Counted from the first letter of the stretch, positions 36,960-51,370 are shown. The stretch is 64,000 nt of DNA from Hansfordia pulvinata (GCA_006538405.1 BJKQ01000002.1:3162001-3226000), one strand, 5' to 3'. Notes: generated by a model not told the origin, from the letters alone. Program-made: numbers and translations.

Positions 36960-38965
36960 GGGGGCGCCGCCGGGGTGAAGGTGGGGGGGGGGATCTTCCA
37001 CCATATGTTACGATCACCATGGCCGGAGATAAGGACTCAACGGCCACGAGCAATGCTCCGGGGCTGTGTCGGTCAGATTCCGGGACGTATGTACCATAGC
37101 AGCGCAGGTTGAAGTCGCGCAGGGGACAAAAAGGTGTAAGTGGACACATGTAGCATGCGAGCAAAGCTGTCGTTGAATATAGACATAGGAATTTCAGACT
37201 TCCAGCCGCGTCAGTCTAGTGCCTGCCCATCACCCAAGCCACTGGTCACCACAGTCGTAACAAGGGACAGGATTGATGCCTTTGCTTTGTGTCACAAATG
37301 CGATGCGATGCGATGCGATGCCCCGCGTAGACGTGGCCCCAAGCTGCCGAGAAGCTGGCACATTTCGTTTGACCACCCCCCCGGGCCAAAGGGTCAGGGA
37401 ACGACTTCGAAAGCGCTGGGACCGTGAGTATGCATTCTGGATGCAGTTATGGTGTTGTGCGGATTCGGGGCTACATGAGATGGCTACGGCTGGCAGTGCG
37501 GTGTCGTTTTGCAACCCCAGCCGCCGTGATAGCATGCAAACCTATCACCAAACACAGGCCATGGCGATACAAGGCGTGATACGCGGCAGGTCTGGGAACC
37601 CGTCGGCGGGATGCTTTTCTTCTGCGGCTGGATTTTGTCACAGAACACCCGCCTCACTCCCACGGGCCAGTTTGAGTGGTGTTGCTGAGGATTCCTGCTG
37701 GTGACGACTGCCTGAGTGGCTGTCGATATGCACATTGGGTCAGGTCCTACAATCTTCGGCGTCGTTTTCAAGGCCGGAAGCCTCCAGTTGAATACTGCCC
37801 TGGTCGTCTGGTCGTCTGGTGGATCGTCTCGCATACGACCTTCCCGTCCTTCATACCATCACACCAGGCAAGCCTTGTTCATTCGGCTGGCAGCCTTGCC
37901 CATCTTCCCCCGGCCTGCATACCAGGATCAGGGTCCGCGGGGCGCTTTTCTCCCGCCGGCAAACTTCCAGACGCCAAAGGCACTCGTACCTTGTGCGCTC
38001 GCTCGCTTACGGTGTACGTACTCCCAGGCTTAAGGAGCGCGGAAGTAGGTAGTACGCAGTACCTGACCAGCCACCGCGGGACCCGGGGTAAACCAGGAGA
38101 TTCCGGGGCCAGGTCCTGTTCCCATTGCGCCCACCCCACCCCCCCCCCCCTTCTTCCCCTGCTCGTTCCCTCAGAGAGAAGGGGGCGTCATCGCTGACGA
38201 ACGATGAGAAAGAAACGGCTTGAGAACGACAAATACAGGTTGCACGGATTCTTGTCAGCTGGCGCACCCGGCTGACTTAACTCCCCCGCCTCCCCCTCCC
38301 CTTCGGTCGTCAGATCAGCTACCCAGGGGTCCGGTCGGTTCCCTCCTCCAAAACCCCCTGTCCAGGGTCCTGCCATTCGAGAGTCCACACCCACACCCAC
38401 CACCACTGCCACCCATCCCACCATGCGTCCACGTGACGACTTGGATGAGGAGGGTTGGAAAAGGGGCGATGGCGGGGGCGGGGGCGGGGAGGCCGGGGAG
38501 CCATCCGACTGACGCAGTGGCCATGAAGGAGGGGGTTGGGGGGGCGGAGAGGGGGTCGACGACTTATGACGCCCCCTGCGCCGAAAGGTGGCGAGCGCCG
38601 AGCACATGAAACGCTTGCTAATGATTTCCGCGGTTGGCGCGCCAGAGTGAGGCAAAAAAAAAAAAAAAGATAAGAAAGAGAAAAGGAAAAACGCCCGACA
38701 TTCGCAGCGCGCATGCTCCGGGCGTAAAACGTCGGAGGGGATCACGAGTCTCAAGCCACCCGGCCACGTAGCCGAGAAGAGGGACGCCAGGCGAGAGAGA
38801 GAGAATGACTGTACATACCTAAGTTAAAATACCACTGACGTTGCTCCCGGGCTGAGCGCCTCGTGTAGGTAAGATTGCCTTCTCTACAAAAACCCGCGGC
38901 CCGCGACGATCTCCTCCTCCAGATGAATGTTGTATCAAGATCACGCCCAAACGCATTACTTACCG

Positions 38966-38967
<2 letters not shown>

Positions 38968-39014
<47 letters not shown>
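38968..39014 (+). repeat. (GA)23 microsatellite
   Basis: A pure GA dinucleotide repeat of about 47 bp in the intergenic region. Confidence 0.9.
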
Positions 39015-39021
<7 letters not shown>

Positions 39022-39341
39022 AAGATAGAAACCAACGCTCGCCACCCCCGCCGCCCCTCCCCTTCCCATGCTCTCCGTATCTTATCCGCCTCCACCTGCG
39101 CACCGAACCTCGGTGTCCGGGAGGTCGTGGGGGGGGGGGGGGGGGAAGGCGTAAGAAGAAGCAATGGAACCAATCCGCAGGGAGGGAAGGGGGGGATAGG
39201 GCGGAAGCAGCCAGCGGTCCCCCTTTCTCCCAGAACGCGAGTCTCGCCACCACCACCCAGAGCGATATTGTGAAACCGACTCTTCGCCTTCTTGACACGG
39301 AGGTGTACTTTGGGCTTGCCGCCACTTCAAAATCTCCAGGG

Positions 39342-39342
<1 letters not shown>

Positions 39343-39374
<32 letters not shown>
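39343..39374 (+). repeat. (GT)16 microsatellite
   Basis: A pure GT dinucleotide repeat of about 32 bp in the intergenic region. Confidence 0.9.
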
Positions 39375-39375
<1 letters not shown>

Positions 39376-40406
39376 CAGAGTCGTTTCCGTTTCAGGCAGT
39401 CAGCAGGAAAAAGAGCAACAGCACCTGAACCCACATTCTTCAAGGGTGAAAAGTGCCGTAGTCGGCACATCTGAGTCAAGAACATGGCGCCAACAAGGGC
39501 TCAAGTATTTTGATGATCGCTAAATCTCTATCTACCTATAGCACCACAACATGAGCGTACAACGAAGCAAGCGGCAAACGCAATCATGAGTACGCCAGGT
39601 AAGCTCGCCAACCGGTCAGCCAGTGTCATGGTGTGAGCAGTCAAGTCACTCGAATCAAGTCGGACATTTGGGAAGAAGAGTGTTTCTTTGTCCGCCGTCG
39701 GACTACCGGGGAGCAGAATGGCTCAACCTGGCAATCAAGTAATGCTACTCTCTATCATGCAGAGACACTGGCCCAGGCCGTTGGGCCATTTATGAATATA
39801 ACAAGATGACAACATGAACCTCCACCGCCCCAACTCAGAAACGATCGGGTCGAAACCCACGCACTCATATGCAGAACCCCCAGCGTCCTCCAATTAACAC
39901 AACTTCATCCTGTCGATCCGCCGACAAAAAAGGGATATCTCTTCGCAAACGAGAATTAAAACACGGCCATGCATGCCATCCCAAGACACTTCTCAACTCT
40001 TGTCTTTCCCGCTAATTTTTCACCATGCTTCTTCCTCATCTTGCTGGTCTAACCAATGCAGGCAGGCCATCTGCCGACGCCGCCCATCTCAGCGACGACC
40101 GACCAGACGCGCTGGCCTTCGAGTGTGGATGCTGTGCCGAAAAACGAGGGGAGAAGGAAAAGGAGGTATCATACGATGCCAAGAGCCCAAAAGAAAACAA
40201 CTAAATCAGTGATATCGCAAATACAAACAGCCTTGCCCCCTGAACGCCAAACCGCTATGCTCCATAAACACGTAAAGACGTGACCGTATAAAAACAGACA
40301 AGCGCACTGGTATAGTGAAAAGTCAAGAACCGGAAGCGCGATAGAAAGTAGGCAAACGCTGCCAACGGGCCCATCAAGGGCACTGTTGGGATGGCCGAGC
40401 AGTTAC

Positions 40407-43014
40407 TCAGCCGAGAGCCCGCCCGCTGTGGACGGCCTGAACCCTGGGCAGGGTTTGGGTGGATGATATGGGAGAAGAGATGTCGGGAGCATTCATGCTG
40501 GGCGAACGACCGTTGCTCCAGCTCTCCTCGTTGAGGACACTGAGATAACCGGTGCCGATGCGGTCCCGCAATGCCTCGATTTTCTGGCGATAGATTTCGC
40601 CATTGTCCGGGCCCTCTTTCGGACAAGACTGGATGACCTTGACGGGGATTGTAGGAACAGACACAGCCGGAGGGTTGGCGCTCGACGCAGGAGGAGCGAG
40701 GACCGTCTCTGTCGACATGGGCGCCGTCGTGACCCGCGGAGACATCTCCGGCATTTGCTTCGTCTCCGGAGAATGGGACATGCGGTAGTTGTCGTCGGAA
40801 CCACTGGCAGGTGACTCGTCAGCCACAGCCGAGTCCTCGACCAGCTGCGGCGTCTTGGAGACAGACGTGCGGTCGTTAGTAGCAAGATCGACTATCCGCC
40901 GCTTCGGGGTCCGCCGGCGCCGCGTCGAGCTGGTGTTGACCTCGCTGGCGACCGCTTTGGGGCTGGGCCTCGACGGCTTCTCTTTCCGCAGTACAGCAGG
41001 CTCCTTCAGAGCTTTGCCGTAGGTAATGGTGGGCTTGCTCACGTCAACCGCCGGCATCTCAGGGACGACGGGCTTGACCACCGGAACCGCAGCAGGCTCC
41101 TCGGCACGGTCCACGAGATACTTCTTCTCAGAATAGCTGGGACCGGACCCGTCAATGACAACGTCGTGAGTGTAGCCCGGGGTCCTGCGGAAGAGATTGA
41201 AAATGGTGATCCGGAAGTTCCGGTGGGTGCGGGTGAAGGGGTTGCCCTCGACCCAGATCTCGCGAATGTCGGGAATGCCAGTCAGGCGAGCCAGCTCGAC
41301 GGGATCGGTGAGGCTGTTCTCTCTCAAGTCAAGCCTTTCCAGGGGGTAGAGCTTCTCAATGCCGGCGATAGACGTGAGTCTGTTGGCGCGAAGGTTGAGT
41401 GCGCTGATGGCCGGGAGGGGGTAGCGAACCAGCGAGTTGAGCGAGTCGATCATGCAGTGCGACAGATTGAGGGCGCGCAAAGCGGTCAGAGTCGCCAGGC
41501 TGTCGGGAATCTCGGTGAACAGGTTGGCGGATAGATCCAGAGAGTGGAGCGTGTTTGCCAGAGGGACAAGGCCATGTGCCGAGACCGTGGTGAGCGAGTT
41601 GTCGGCGAGGCTCAGATGCCTCAGGAATCGCCACTTCGCCACCGGCAAGATACCCATGGCGAGAAAGTTGGATACGCTATTTCTGGGGTTGTGCCACGAG
41701 TCAGAGAGGCTGGAGTGAGAGCTTCCCGAACCGGATCGCCGGATCTTGTGCATAGAAGTCCGCTGGCGCCGAGCGCTTCCGGGGCGAGTAGGCGACTGGC
41801 TTCCAATGGGTGTCTCATCGTCCTGGTCTACCGATTCGCTGTCCACCTTGGTCGTCGATGCGCGATTGGGGTCGCGAGCGAATCTCCGGTCCGAGAACTC
41901 ATTGCCCATGGTGCCGGATAGGAGATCTCCAGTCGAGCCTCTTCGAGACTCGGGAGATGCCGGCATTGACGGAGGCTTGAACATCTCCGACTGCCGCGCG
42001 GAAGGACTGCGTCGGGGGTGGACGTGTGGGCGAACGAGCTGGTCGGGGAAGCTTGAGCCTTGGAAGATCGCTTCCTCCGCTTGTCCAGATCATCGAGGAC
42101 GATGTCGATGAGAATGTCGGCCGGGTCATCAATGCCAGCCCTCTTGAGAGTCAAAGACCGAAGCTGGTCCGCCAGGCGATCCCACCCGAAGAACTGTCTG
42201 TAGTCGATGCCGCTGAGTTCCAGAGCCTGCAGGTTCTTGAACACGTAGAGCGGCACGGCGGAGTCGAATGGAAACTCCTCGTAGCCACGAATCAACTTGG
42301 CACGCCAGTCGGGAGCCAAACGCAGACAGGGGATCTTGGTGAAGGCTGAGTAGAGATACTTCAGGTCGGCCTGAACAGCGGCCTTCTGCTTCTCGTTACG
42401 AGCCGCAGTGATGCTCGAGCCAATGCTGAACGACGACCACAAAGAAGACATGCCAGACATGACACTGCGAATGCTGGACACGGAGCGGATAGACGCGGCA
42501 TCGGAGCCGTGGGTCTTGGAGCGCTGCGAGGGGCTGAGAAACGACACGTAGTTGGTCGAGGTAGATGTGTCGTGCAGGTTTTCCAGGCGAACCTTCATGG
42601 GGCCAACCTCGACCCCGAGGTCTTCGAAGCGGGACAGCAGATAGAAGAGGTGGTGTGGTGTGAGCGCAAGCCTTACGGACTTGGTGTTGGACGAGGAGAA
42701 GCCCAGGGAGCCCAGGGAGAAGGACGAGGCGAGAGAGGTCGAAGAGGACGAGCTCGAAGGGCGCTCAGGGATGGAAGTGGGCGAGGGGGGAACAGAGATG
42801 GACGAGATGCTCTGGCTGGAGCCATGCCTGGTCGCGCCCTGTCTGCGAAGTTGCAAGGCATTTGCCAGCGCTTTCTCGTGCGTCCGCACAAAGGCGGCGA
42901 GTTGCTGTTTAAAGAAGTTGGGTTAGTTTCCCTGTCCGCTGCGACGATATTATAAGCAGCGAGATTGATGGCGGGACTCACCTTGACAAACAACTCCCCG
43001 TCTTCTGAGTCCAT
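40407..43014 (-). CDS. Leucine-rich-repeat protein (SDS22/STK11IP-like architecture)
   Basis: Two exons: 43014-42982 and 42904-40407, with a 77-bp intron (GTGAGT donor, ACAG acceptor, phase 0) joining GELFVK to QLAAFVRTHEKAL. About 842 residues. The N-terminal half has Ser-rich linkers and the stretch LALTPHHLFYLLSRFEDLGV. The centre holds consecutive leucine-rich repeats (LRHLSLADNSL, LHSLDLSANLF, LRALNLSHCMI, ISALNLRANRL, LERLDLRENSL) capped by IREIWVEGNPF. The C-terminus is charged and probably disordered. The repeats imply a protein-binding scaffold. The layout, with a non-repeat N-terminal domain and SDS22-type repeats, resembles the LKB1-interacting protein STK11IP, but this is only suggestive. 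The frame changes at 42014-42018: five G where six keep the reading. A longer N-terminus from 43176 is open but less likely. Confidence 0.82.
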
Positions 43015-46000
43015 GTTCAAATTTGGTATGAATGCATGGAGGGCCTCGGGATGGTTGGTATTGGTTCGGACCTTTCCTAGGGAGCTGACTGGAACCGAGA
43101 AAGCGTTAGAGTAGGACCTTGAAGCGTGATGAAGAAATTTGATTGCGTGCTCTCCCCGCTCTTTGCTGCAAGTCAAGTCGGCAGAGTCTCAATGCTGTGC
43201 ATGCGGCACTCGCGTCTATTTTGCGATGAGGGATCCCGAGCCTCAAGCTCAAGGTCTGCAGAAGAGAACATATGAATTGCGGGCAAGGTTTCCTCTTCGT
43301 GACTGTAGACCTTGGTTCCCAGACCGTTACGCCTGTGCTACTGGAAGTCCAAACGAAGGCCTCCTGATGAACTCATCGGATTTGGGTATAAAGGCAAGGC
43401 GGTAAAAAAAATCACGTGGAGCATGCGAGCCGCGAGTCTAGGCTCGTGGTCGAAATGGAACAAATGCAGAGGCGAATAATCATGTATGCAGGTGGTTTTG
43501 GTTTGGACAGAATGGGCAGAACAGTAGCAAGGTGGAGACAGTCACGAGATAGAGACACGTAAAGCAGAGGTAGAGGTGAGTAAACACAGGGTCGGGTGTG
43601 TGCGGGCGAACGCTCTGCATGCAGCGGTGAGGGGCAATAGAAGACGAGGTAGCAGCGAAGACAGAGGCAAAGGCAAAGGCGCAGGCGGAAGCAGGGCGGA
43701 CATGGCATGTTCACGATGCAAGGGATGGTGGGAACGTACCGCTCTGAGAGTTTCGCTCGGCGTGACCGGCTGAGCGAGGGAGATGGGGAGTTAGGTGATG
43801 CCCGTCTCGTTCTGTTCCCTCTTCTAGACCGCAGCCTAGACAAAGCTGAGATCACAGAGGAATGGCAAGGTGGCAATGTCTCTGGGTGTGCTGGTGTCTC
43901 TGCAGTGTCTCTTTTTGTGAGCACGCGTGGGAAGGCTGAGGGCGAGGGCCAGAAGCAGCGCGGCGGCACGTGTGGGTGTTGGGCGCGGGTGGCAGGAAAG
44001 GGCCGCGGAATTCGTGGGGAGGCGGTAGCAGAGAGATATACAGTCGAGTGGTGTGGTATGGTATGGCAGCGGGTAAGGATACAGAGAGCAGCGAGGTGGC
44101 AGCGAGGACGAGGCGAGACGGAGCCGGAAGTGTCGGGGCGAGCGAGGACTGAGTAGCAGCAAGGCTCGGCACGAAAGAGGCGTCTCGAGGCAGGCGGCGG
44201 GCAGCGGACGCGGCGGGTGAGGATTTCCGGAGGGCGGTTCCGGAAGAGGTCGCGATGCTGAGTCGAGTCGGGGCCGGCGGGGGAGAGGGCGAGCCGTGAA
44301 CAGAGCCGACGGGGAGCGACAGGGACGAGCCGACGAAAGCGTGCCGCGATGAAGGGTGACGATGCAAAAAGCTTCCAGTGGTAGATCCGTCAAGGCCACC
44401 TAACCCAGACAGAATCTGGTTCGAGAGCAGACAGGTCAAGACCGAGGGCTTGACCAACTGAGGACAGAAGCAAGAAGGAAGGGGTTTAGTCGAGCCGCGC
44501 GACGGTTGGGCGGGCGAAGCGTTAAGTATATCAGGGCCGCTACCTGGGCTACCACGCTACCACCGCCCGACCCTGCTGGGTCTGGTCCAGTATCTTTCGG
44601 GCGCTAGGAGGGGGGGGCGTGGGTGTACCGCGGCAGACGACAGGGCAGGGCGGGCTGCTAGTGGTGGTGGCAGTGGTGGTAGTGGGGAGTGGTGCCGGTC
44701 GACGGTGGATGGATGAATGGATTGAATGGATGTCAGTGAGAGCAGAGCCCTGGTGGTGGTGCCGTCCACTGGACGAGATCCACGGTACTCGTACGTCGGG
44801 GTCCGGCGCTGGACGACCCCGGCGGCTTCGAGGTGCGCTGCATGTACAGCCCGCTGAAAGTACCGCGTGACCTGTCCACCTGCCGTGGTCGGGCGGGCTG
44901 GCGCGGCTGCTAAGGATCGCAGGCAGGTGCTCACAGGCAGCTGGGCGCGCGCCAACGGGGGGCTCGGGGCGGCGTGGGCTCCAAGACGGCACATGTACTG
45001 CGTACACGAGCGCAACCACCCTGGAGCGTGAGCGCCTGCTGCGAAGAGAGGCGGGGCGGGCGTCCATGCTTTCGATGGTAGCGCGGTGGGGCGGTCGGCA
45101 CGCAGCGTGAGCAGGGGATCGCAGGCAGAGCCCTCTGCGAGCCCGCCTGCGCTGGAAACTGGGCGGTACATTGGAACTCGTAACGACGACGACCACCCGT
45201 GGGCTCCAGTCGGCACCTCTGACACCACCTGGACCGGGTTCGCAGGAGAGAGAGGGCGGTACATGGGGTACTTGGATGGAGGGAGGGTCAGGTTGCCAGT
45301 CTGCACCTGTGTGGCCCATCCCACGCGGCCCACCCTGGGAAACAAGCAGAGATAAATTGCCGGCGGGATCCATGCACCTAGCGACGAGAACGACGACGGG
45401 GCGTGCGCCTAGGGAAAATAGAGGGGCAATCAATTCCTACCTGCCATGTATCACGTTTATCTCGTCCTGCGGATTCCCATGTCCACGTTCATCTTGCGCG
45501 AGCCGTCGTCGTTGTCGCCTGATGACGACCGTCTGCCACCCCCTTCTGCCAGCCCTACATGCCCTGGCCCTGGCTTCCTCTCGAGCTCCCGCCGCCCGAC
45601 CGCGGGACCGGGGCCACGGCGTCCCGGGTAGAGGCTGGCGATGACCGGGCAGGTCGACGAGCGGTGGCGGGCGGGCTGCGCTCGCAATGTAATGTGCTAT
45701 GGGTGTGGGTAGCGCGGTAGATTGTCGTCGTTTCACTGATAGCCACTGGCGCTCCGCCCGTCTGGCGGCTCAAGCTCGACATGCCGAGCCCTCCGTGGGC
45801 GCCGCGTTGCACGACCGACACGACAGGCCGCTCTCTCCGGGCGCGCTGTGTGTCCGGTCTACGGAGTGCGGCGTGCGAGTGCGAGTACTCGTGTGTCTCG
45901 TCTGGTCTCGTCTCGTCTCCCCTCGTACGTGCGTGGGGACTGCGGGACACTCACCTCGCATGGTGGGAAATGAGGTGCTGAGCGGCGCCCCCGGCCAGGC

Positions 46001-46822
46001 CTCTCCACTGTCGACTGTTGATGGGCGCCTAGTCGTACAGATACAGCAGTACCGATAGACACAATAATCATAATAATAACAACAGCAGCAACAATAACAA
46101 CAACACGCGAGGACATGGCCGACGAGAACCACACGGGTGGCCAGCAGACCCAGACGGATTTTGGTTAGCGGCCGTTAACTGGTGGGCTCACCTCAGCACC
46201 ACTACTACGAAAAGTACCTACCACCTACTCGTACTGGGCTGCCACTGGGAGGGCTCTTTCTCTCTCTCACACCATTCGCACCCACATCCACACCCTCTCT
46301 CACTGCATCACCTGCTCACGCACGCCGGACCTCGAGTCGGGAGGTACTCACTCGTACGCGACACAAAAACACAACAGAGCGAGAGAGACGGGTGTGCTCC
46401 GCCCGCCCACGCCATGTCTCGCGCGCCCACCCGGTCCGCGCGCTCACAGGCCTAGCCGAGCTGAGCTGAGCTGATGAGAGAGGGTCAGAGGTGAGAAGCC
46501 TAGCGTGAATCATGCTGTCTGTCTCTCCCTTGGCTCCCTCGACCGGGAGGCCTTTCTACCGTCCGTTATTAGAAGCCACGAGCATTGCAGACCGACGGGA
46601 CGCACAATGGTACACGTACATGTATGTAGGTAAAGGTAATCATATGCTGATAGGCTCCCCGTACGGCCAGTGCGTGCGTGCGTGGGTGTGCTCGCTTCCC
46701 TGTTGCTCTCTCGCACCGCGGTGCCGCGTGGCGACTGGCTGGCTCTTCTGCCCGGCCGCCCGGCCGCTCTGCGACGGTCACGGATGTGTGTGCTCCACGC
46801 GGACCCGAGATTACCTACGGTA

Positions 46823-46840
46823 TGTACTCGTACGAGTACA
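46823..46840. repeat. Perfect 18-bp palindrome with TACGAGTA units
   Basis: TGTACTCGTACGAGTACA is fully self-complementary and joins both orientations of the dispersed unit. Confidence 0.85.
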
Positions 46841-47120
46841 CGAGCTCTGCCCTCTCTTGCTTGCTTTCTTTCTTTCTTTCTCGCGCTCTCTGGCGTCACT
46901 CATCATCGTCTTCTTCTTCTTCTACTCGGTACGAGTATTGTATGTACATTCACGAGACAGCCTGGCGGCAAAGGGGAACGTGAGAAAAGGGTGTGAACGC
47001 CCCTCCATGCCATGCCTGGCCTATCTGTCTACCTGCGCCAACCATGGCCGCCCATAGGCCACGGGGCTGCAAAGGGGGGGCTCGCGCGCGCGGCCAGCTG
47101 CAGCCAATGATGGAGGACGC

Positions 47121-47154
<34 letters not shown>

Positions 47155-50100
47155 TCCACTTCCCTACCTCGGTGGCCCTGGCCTGTAGCTGCATTAGCAC
47201 CTGCATGTGCGTCTGAGTGGGAGAGGGAGGGCGGGCGCGAGAGAAAAAAGCTGGAGACGATGCTGCGCGGGCTTACCGTCTTGAGCGCTGTGGCGTGATG
47301 CCCACCAGCTGGGGTACGAGTATGAGAGAGAGAAAGGAAGGGGACGTCGCGAGCTCAGCGGCAGCCGAGTTGACGATCCTGCCTATAGAGGACGACGACT
47401 ACGACTGACTACCCGCACGAACGACCGGGCATTGGGCGCCGACGATCTCAACGGGCTTGAGCGCCAGCGCGACGCGGCCCGTTAGCCCTCGACATCTGCA
47501 GCCAGTCAACGGGCGAAGCCGCGAAGAAGGAAATTTAAAATCTCTGGCCGGCCTCCTGTCCTGCCTGTCAGGCCGCGTCGTGCATTGTTCTGTCCCTCGT
47601 CTCCTTTTGCTTCTTCTGCTTCGTGTAAACTCTCGCAGCTATTCCCGTGCTTTCGCCCCTATTCTTCACGCCCCCTTCCCACCTCTGCATGAAAGCGCCG
47701 CAGTCGGTCGAGTCGAGTCGAGTCGAGGTGAGATGCTCAGCAACCGCAGCTGCTGACATGGGCCTTGCCGCCCCCCTCCCCCGGCCTGTCTGAGACCGGG
47801 CCCTCCCTGCTAGCAGATTTGGGCCAGTGTCTTGGCTGCAGCCCGTCGCGAGATTCGTGTGCTCGTGAGGTATCGTGTCCCTCCTCATCAGTCGAGGGCT
47901 CGCCCTGGTTGCAGCGGCCGCGACGGTAGCAGCGGCAGAACCAACGGCCACTACCACTACGGGGTATGATCGTGAGGGCACGAGTACGTCGGTATCTCAA
48001 GCTACGGGGACTAATAATGAGCACAGAGGCATACTCGTACCAGTGCTCGTAGACAGTGTCTCGTCCGGATCAAGATACGCAACATCACCGCCGACTCCTT
48101 GCCTGCCCATGCGCATGAAAGCCTCATCTACTCGCACACGTCTCTGCTGTCTTGATGAGTCAAAGGAGCGACCAGCGCTTGTGACAATTAATCCGGCGTG
48201 CTATCGGGAGAAAGCGAGGCAGCAACAAGATGAAGAAGAAGGAAAGAAAAATCAAAGCCGGCATTGACCACGGCATCAAGGCCGCACCCCGCGTCGTTAT
48301 GCGACGGCAGACAAGACACCCGTCCGTCCCATCCCATTTCGACCCCCATGCACGCGCCGCTCTCTGCCGCTGCGATCCATACGAGTAAGAACCTGACCGC
48401 CCGCCCACTCGCCCGTCCATGTTCCCACGGCGGCGGGAGGCGACTCTCTTGCGTCAGGCGACCTCGAACCTGGGCGTCGTTGTGCGGACGCGCGCCGCAG
48501 CCAATTGGACATCAGCTGCTTCCATTGCAAGTACGTATTCGACGAGTGAGTACTCCATAGCGGCATCATATCGTCCAGAACCAGAGGGCACGAGTGCAAG
48601 GTAGTGACGTATACCTGTAAGTAAGTACACCTACCTGCACTCACTGACCCGCGGCCCCTCCCAAATCCCCTCCTACGAGTACCAGGTAGATACCTGCGAG
48701 CCCGTGAGTACATGGACATCAAGTACTCGTATCTTCGGCTTTCAGGCAGTTCGCCCGCAGTTCGCCCACTCTCCGAGTCACACGCACGGCGACGCTCATT
48801 CGCCCACCGCGCGAAATGAGAGACACGCGGGAGTGAGTGGTGAGGCTGATTCAGACGATGCGCGTCGCTGTCTTCCGTCCGAGTGCCCCATGCCCCCCTA
48901 CGAGTATGGGCGGGCGCGAAGCATTGATGATGAGTCGGTCGCGACTTGTTTGTTATTGTTCTTGTTGTTATTATTGTTCGGGCCCGCTCCGCAAACCGGA
49001 TATTACTCGAGTGCGCCCAGGACCGGCTCCGGTCGCAAAAGGGGGGGGGAGCCAAGTGGGAGAGAAAAGACCCCACTAGAGCATCGTCATAGTAATAGCA
49101 AACAACACCAATATCATGATACAGAGAGGGGGCGAGTAAAGAAGGAAGAAAAAAAAAGACCAAGAGCCGCTTCCTTGTCAGGGTCCGAGAGACCAGGAAG
49201 ACCCTATCTCCGACTAGAGAACATCCCGGTCCATCCTGTGCTCGTACTCGGTAGGCCCCCGGTTTTTAGGCGATCCACGGGGGACCCAGCCAAGATGTCA
49301 TGGGACCCTGGATGTGGACGTGATGGTGGTGGTGGTCGTGGTGGTCGTGGTGGTCGTGACGGCAGCAGCAGCATAATTCGTGCTGCACCCCCTCCACCCT
49401 CCTCCTGCCCCACCCACCTTCTTATTATTCTGCTTTCTGTTTTCGTCCAAACTACACCTGCTAGCCCCACGGCAGCCCGTCCACCCGACCGAGATCCTTC
49501 CTGGGCTGGCGGCTGATAGTCAGGGACTTTGTGTCGCCATGCCATGCGCCGGGGGGGTCCCGCCGGCTTTGTCATGCGCGGCAGCGTTATCTATCTGACA
49601 AAGCAAGAGGTTCTGAGCTCCACGACGACGACGACGACGACGACGAGCCTGGCGAGGACACTAGTTACTTGTATCACTCGCCAGCCAAGCCAGCCAGCCA
49701 CTCGATCGGCAAGTTACGTTTCCATGCGCGCGCGTGCGCGTGCCGATAGGCGGCCGGCCTGCAGGCGTTCTTGGGAGTACTCACTCGCTTGGTTACATGG
49801 CATTTGCCCTCAACACTCGCTGAAATGGGATGCGCTTCTGGCAGAATTTGCGTTTCCCGTGTTCATTCGCGGATCCCACACGCAAAGAAAAAAAAACCCG
49901 CATCCGCTGCCCCCCTCCCCTCTCCCGAGTCGTCATGTCGCAACACTGACGGGGCAGTGTTCCGACTCACTCGCTCACTCTCCTTTCTCTCCAAATCTGC
50001 GACCACCCGAAAAAAGGGGCCCAGGGGGCCGTGGGAAGAAGGGGGCCGCCGTTGTGTTGGAGCATCTCGAACTGATCTGGCGAGCAGAAGATGCGTCGCG

Positions 50101-50581
50101 CCGAAAAGAGGGCTGATGAACACCACACCCCGAATCAGCAAAGGCGGGGTCGAGATAATGCTCACTGTACGGAGTAGGTATCAGATCTTCGGCCGATCCT
50201 TGGCTCTTTTTCGCCATCTCCATTACTTGTAGGTACCTTAGGTAGGTACCTACTTGTACGTCCTATCAGTGCATGCCACCACCACCACCGTTACGAGTAT
50301 TCCCCCCTGCTCACTCGTATGCCTGCCTGTCTGCATGCCCGCTTGCCTCTGCCGACCAGCTTGACCGACGTAGTGAATGAATTACCACTGTCGCGCCACT
50401 GGGGCCCGCGAGCTGGCCACGTTGGGATCCATGGGCGATAATGGCTCTATTTAACCTCTGACGAATCGCAATAAGAGGGGCCACGGGCTGCCCTTACCCA
50501 TATCACCCAGGCGTGTTTGCTGGGTCGCTCCCCTATCACCCATGCATTATATTCTAACGGTAACGGCTGGCTCTTCAATTG

Positions 50582-50605
50582 CCCCCCCCCCCCCCCCCCC
50601 CCCCC
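50582..50605 (+). repeat. Poly-C tract, 24 bases
   Basis: An uninterrupted C run in the gene-poor interval; the exact length is unreliable. Confidence 0.85.
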
Positions 50606-51347
50606 TCCCCTTGTTCTTCGGTCTCTTATGCCGGCTCCTGCTGTACTCGTAGTCCTTCACAAACCCCCTTGTCCCCCCATCTCCCATCAGTCTGCCACGG
50701 GAGGGGGCTGCGCGCCAACCCCCGGTGGTAATTATGTCATACCCCACACTTTGGCGATGCCACGGTGTTTCGGATAGGCTGCTTGGCCCGGTACCTCAAG
50801 CACCCAACGTCCGGCCAAGCGGTTCCCCGCGCAACACTCCAAATGCGCGCACGCCCGCGAACGAATAGATTGTCCACTCACGGCTCTTGGGCTTGATCGC
50901 TTTTCTGCTGGTTTGATGCGTTGTCTCGAGCCTCTCCTTTTCACGTGACGGGTGACGGGGAGAACCCGGACGAACACCCTACCTGCACCCCCAAAAATAA
51001 GGCAGACCATAGCGAATAGAATAGCCCCCCACCCCCCGCTCCGCGAGCATGTGAAATGCGGGAGAGGAGGGGCAAGCAGAGGCCATGACGACGGACGGAC
51101 GCGGGGAATCGGTCGATTCGCGTCCCAGCGGACTGGACGGGCTGTGCGGTGCGTATGTGTGCATCTTCTGCTTCATGGCCCGTATGCACCGGTATATATC
51201 TGCATTGTATGTGTGCATGCCCCCAAAGCCGAGAAGAGGCCGCCGGCTGGCATTGCACTTGGGCCGGCGAGGATCCGCGGGCAGCCCTGGCCTGCCCCGG
51301 GCCCCGGCGGCGGTGTGCGTGTGCTGCGTTGGCCTGCCCCTCCGCGC

Positions 51348-51370
51348 GGGGGGGGGGGGGGGGGGGGGGG
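51348..51370 (+). repeat. Poly-G tract, 23 bases
   Basis: An uninterrupted G run about 750 bp from the poly-C tract at 50582. Confidence 0.85.

Larger units (their letters stand above)
36960..40406. other. Intergenic region, 3.4 kb
   Basis: No supportable gene. It includes an ATGCG pentanucleotide repeat at 37298-37320, a long GA tract, a GT tract and G17 at 39129-39145. It presumably carries the 3' ends of the two convergent flanking genes. Confidence 0.6.

Noticed and set aside
44549..45433. 294-residue open frame, minus strand
   Set aside because: Composition follows the GC bias, it overlaps another open frame of equal length, and no motif is visible.
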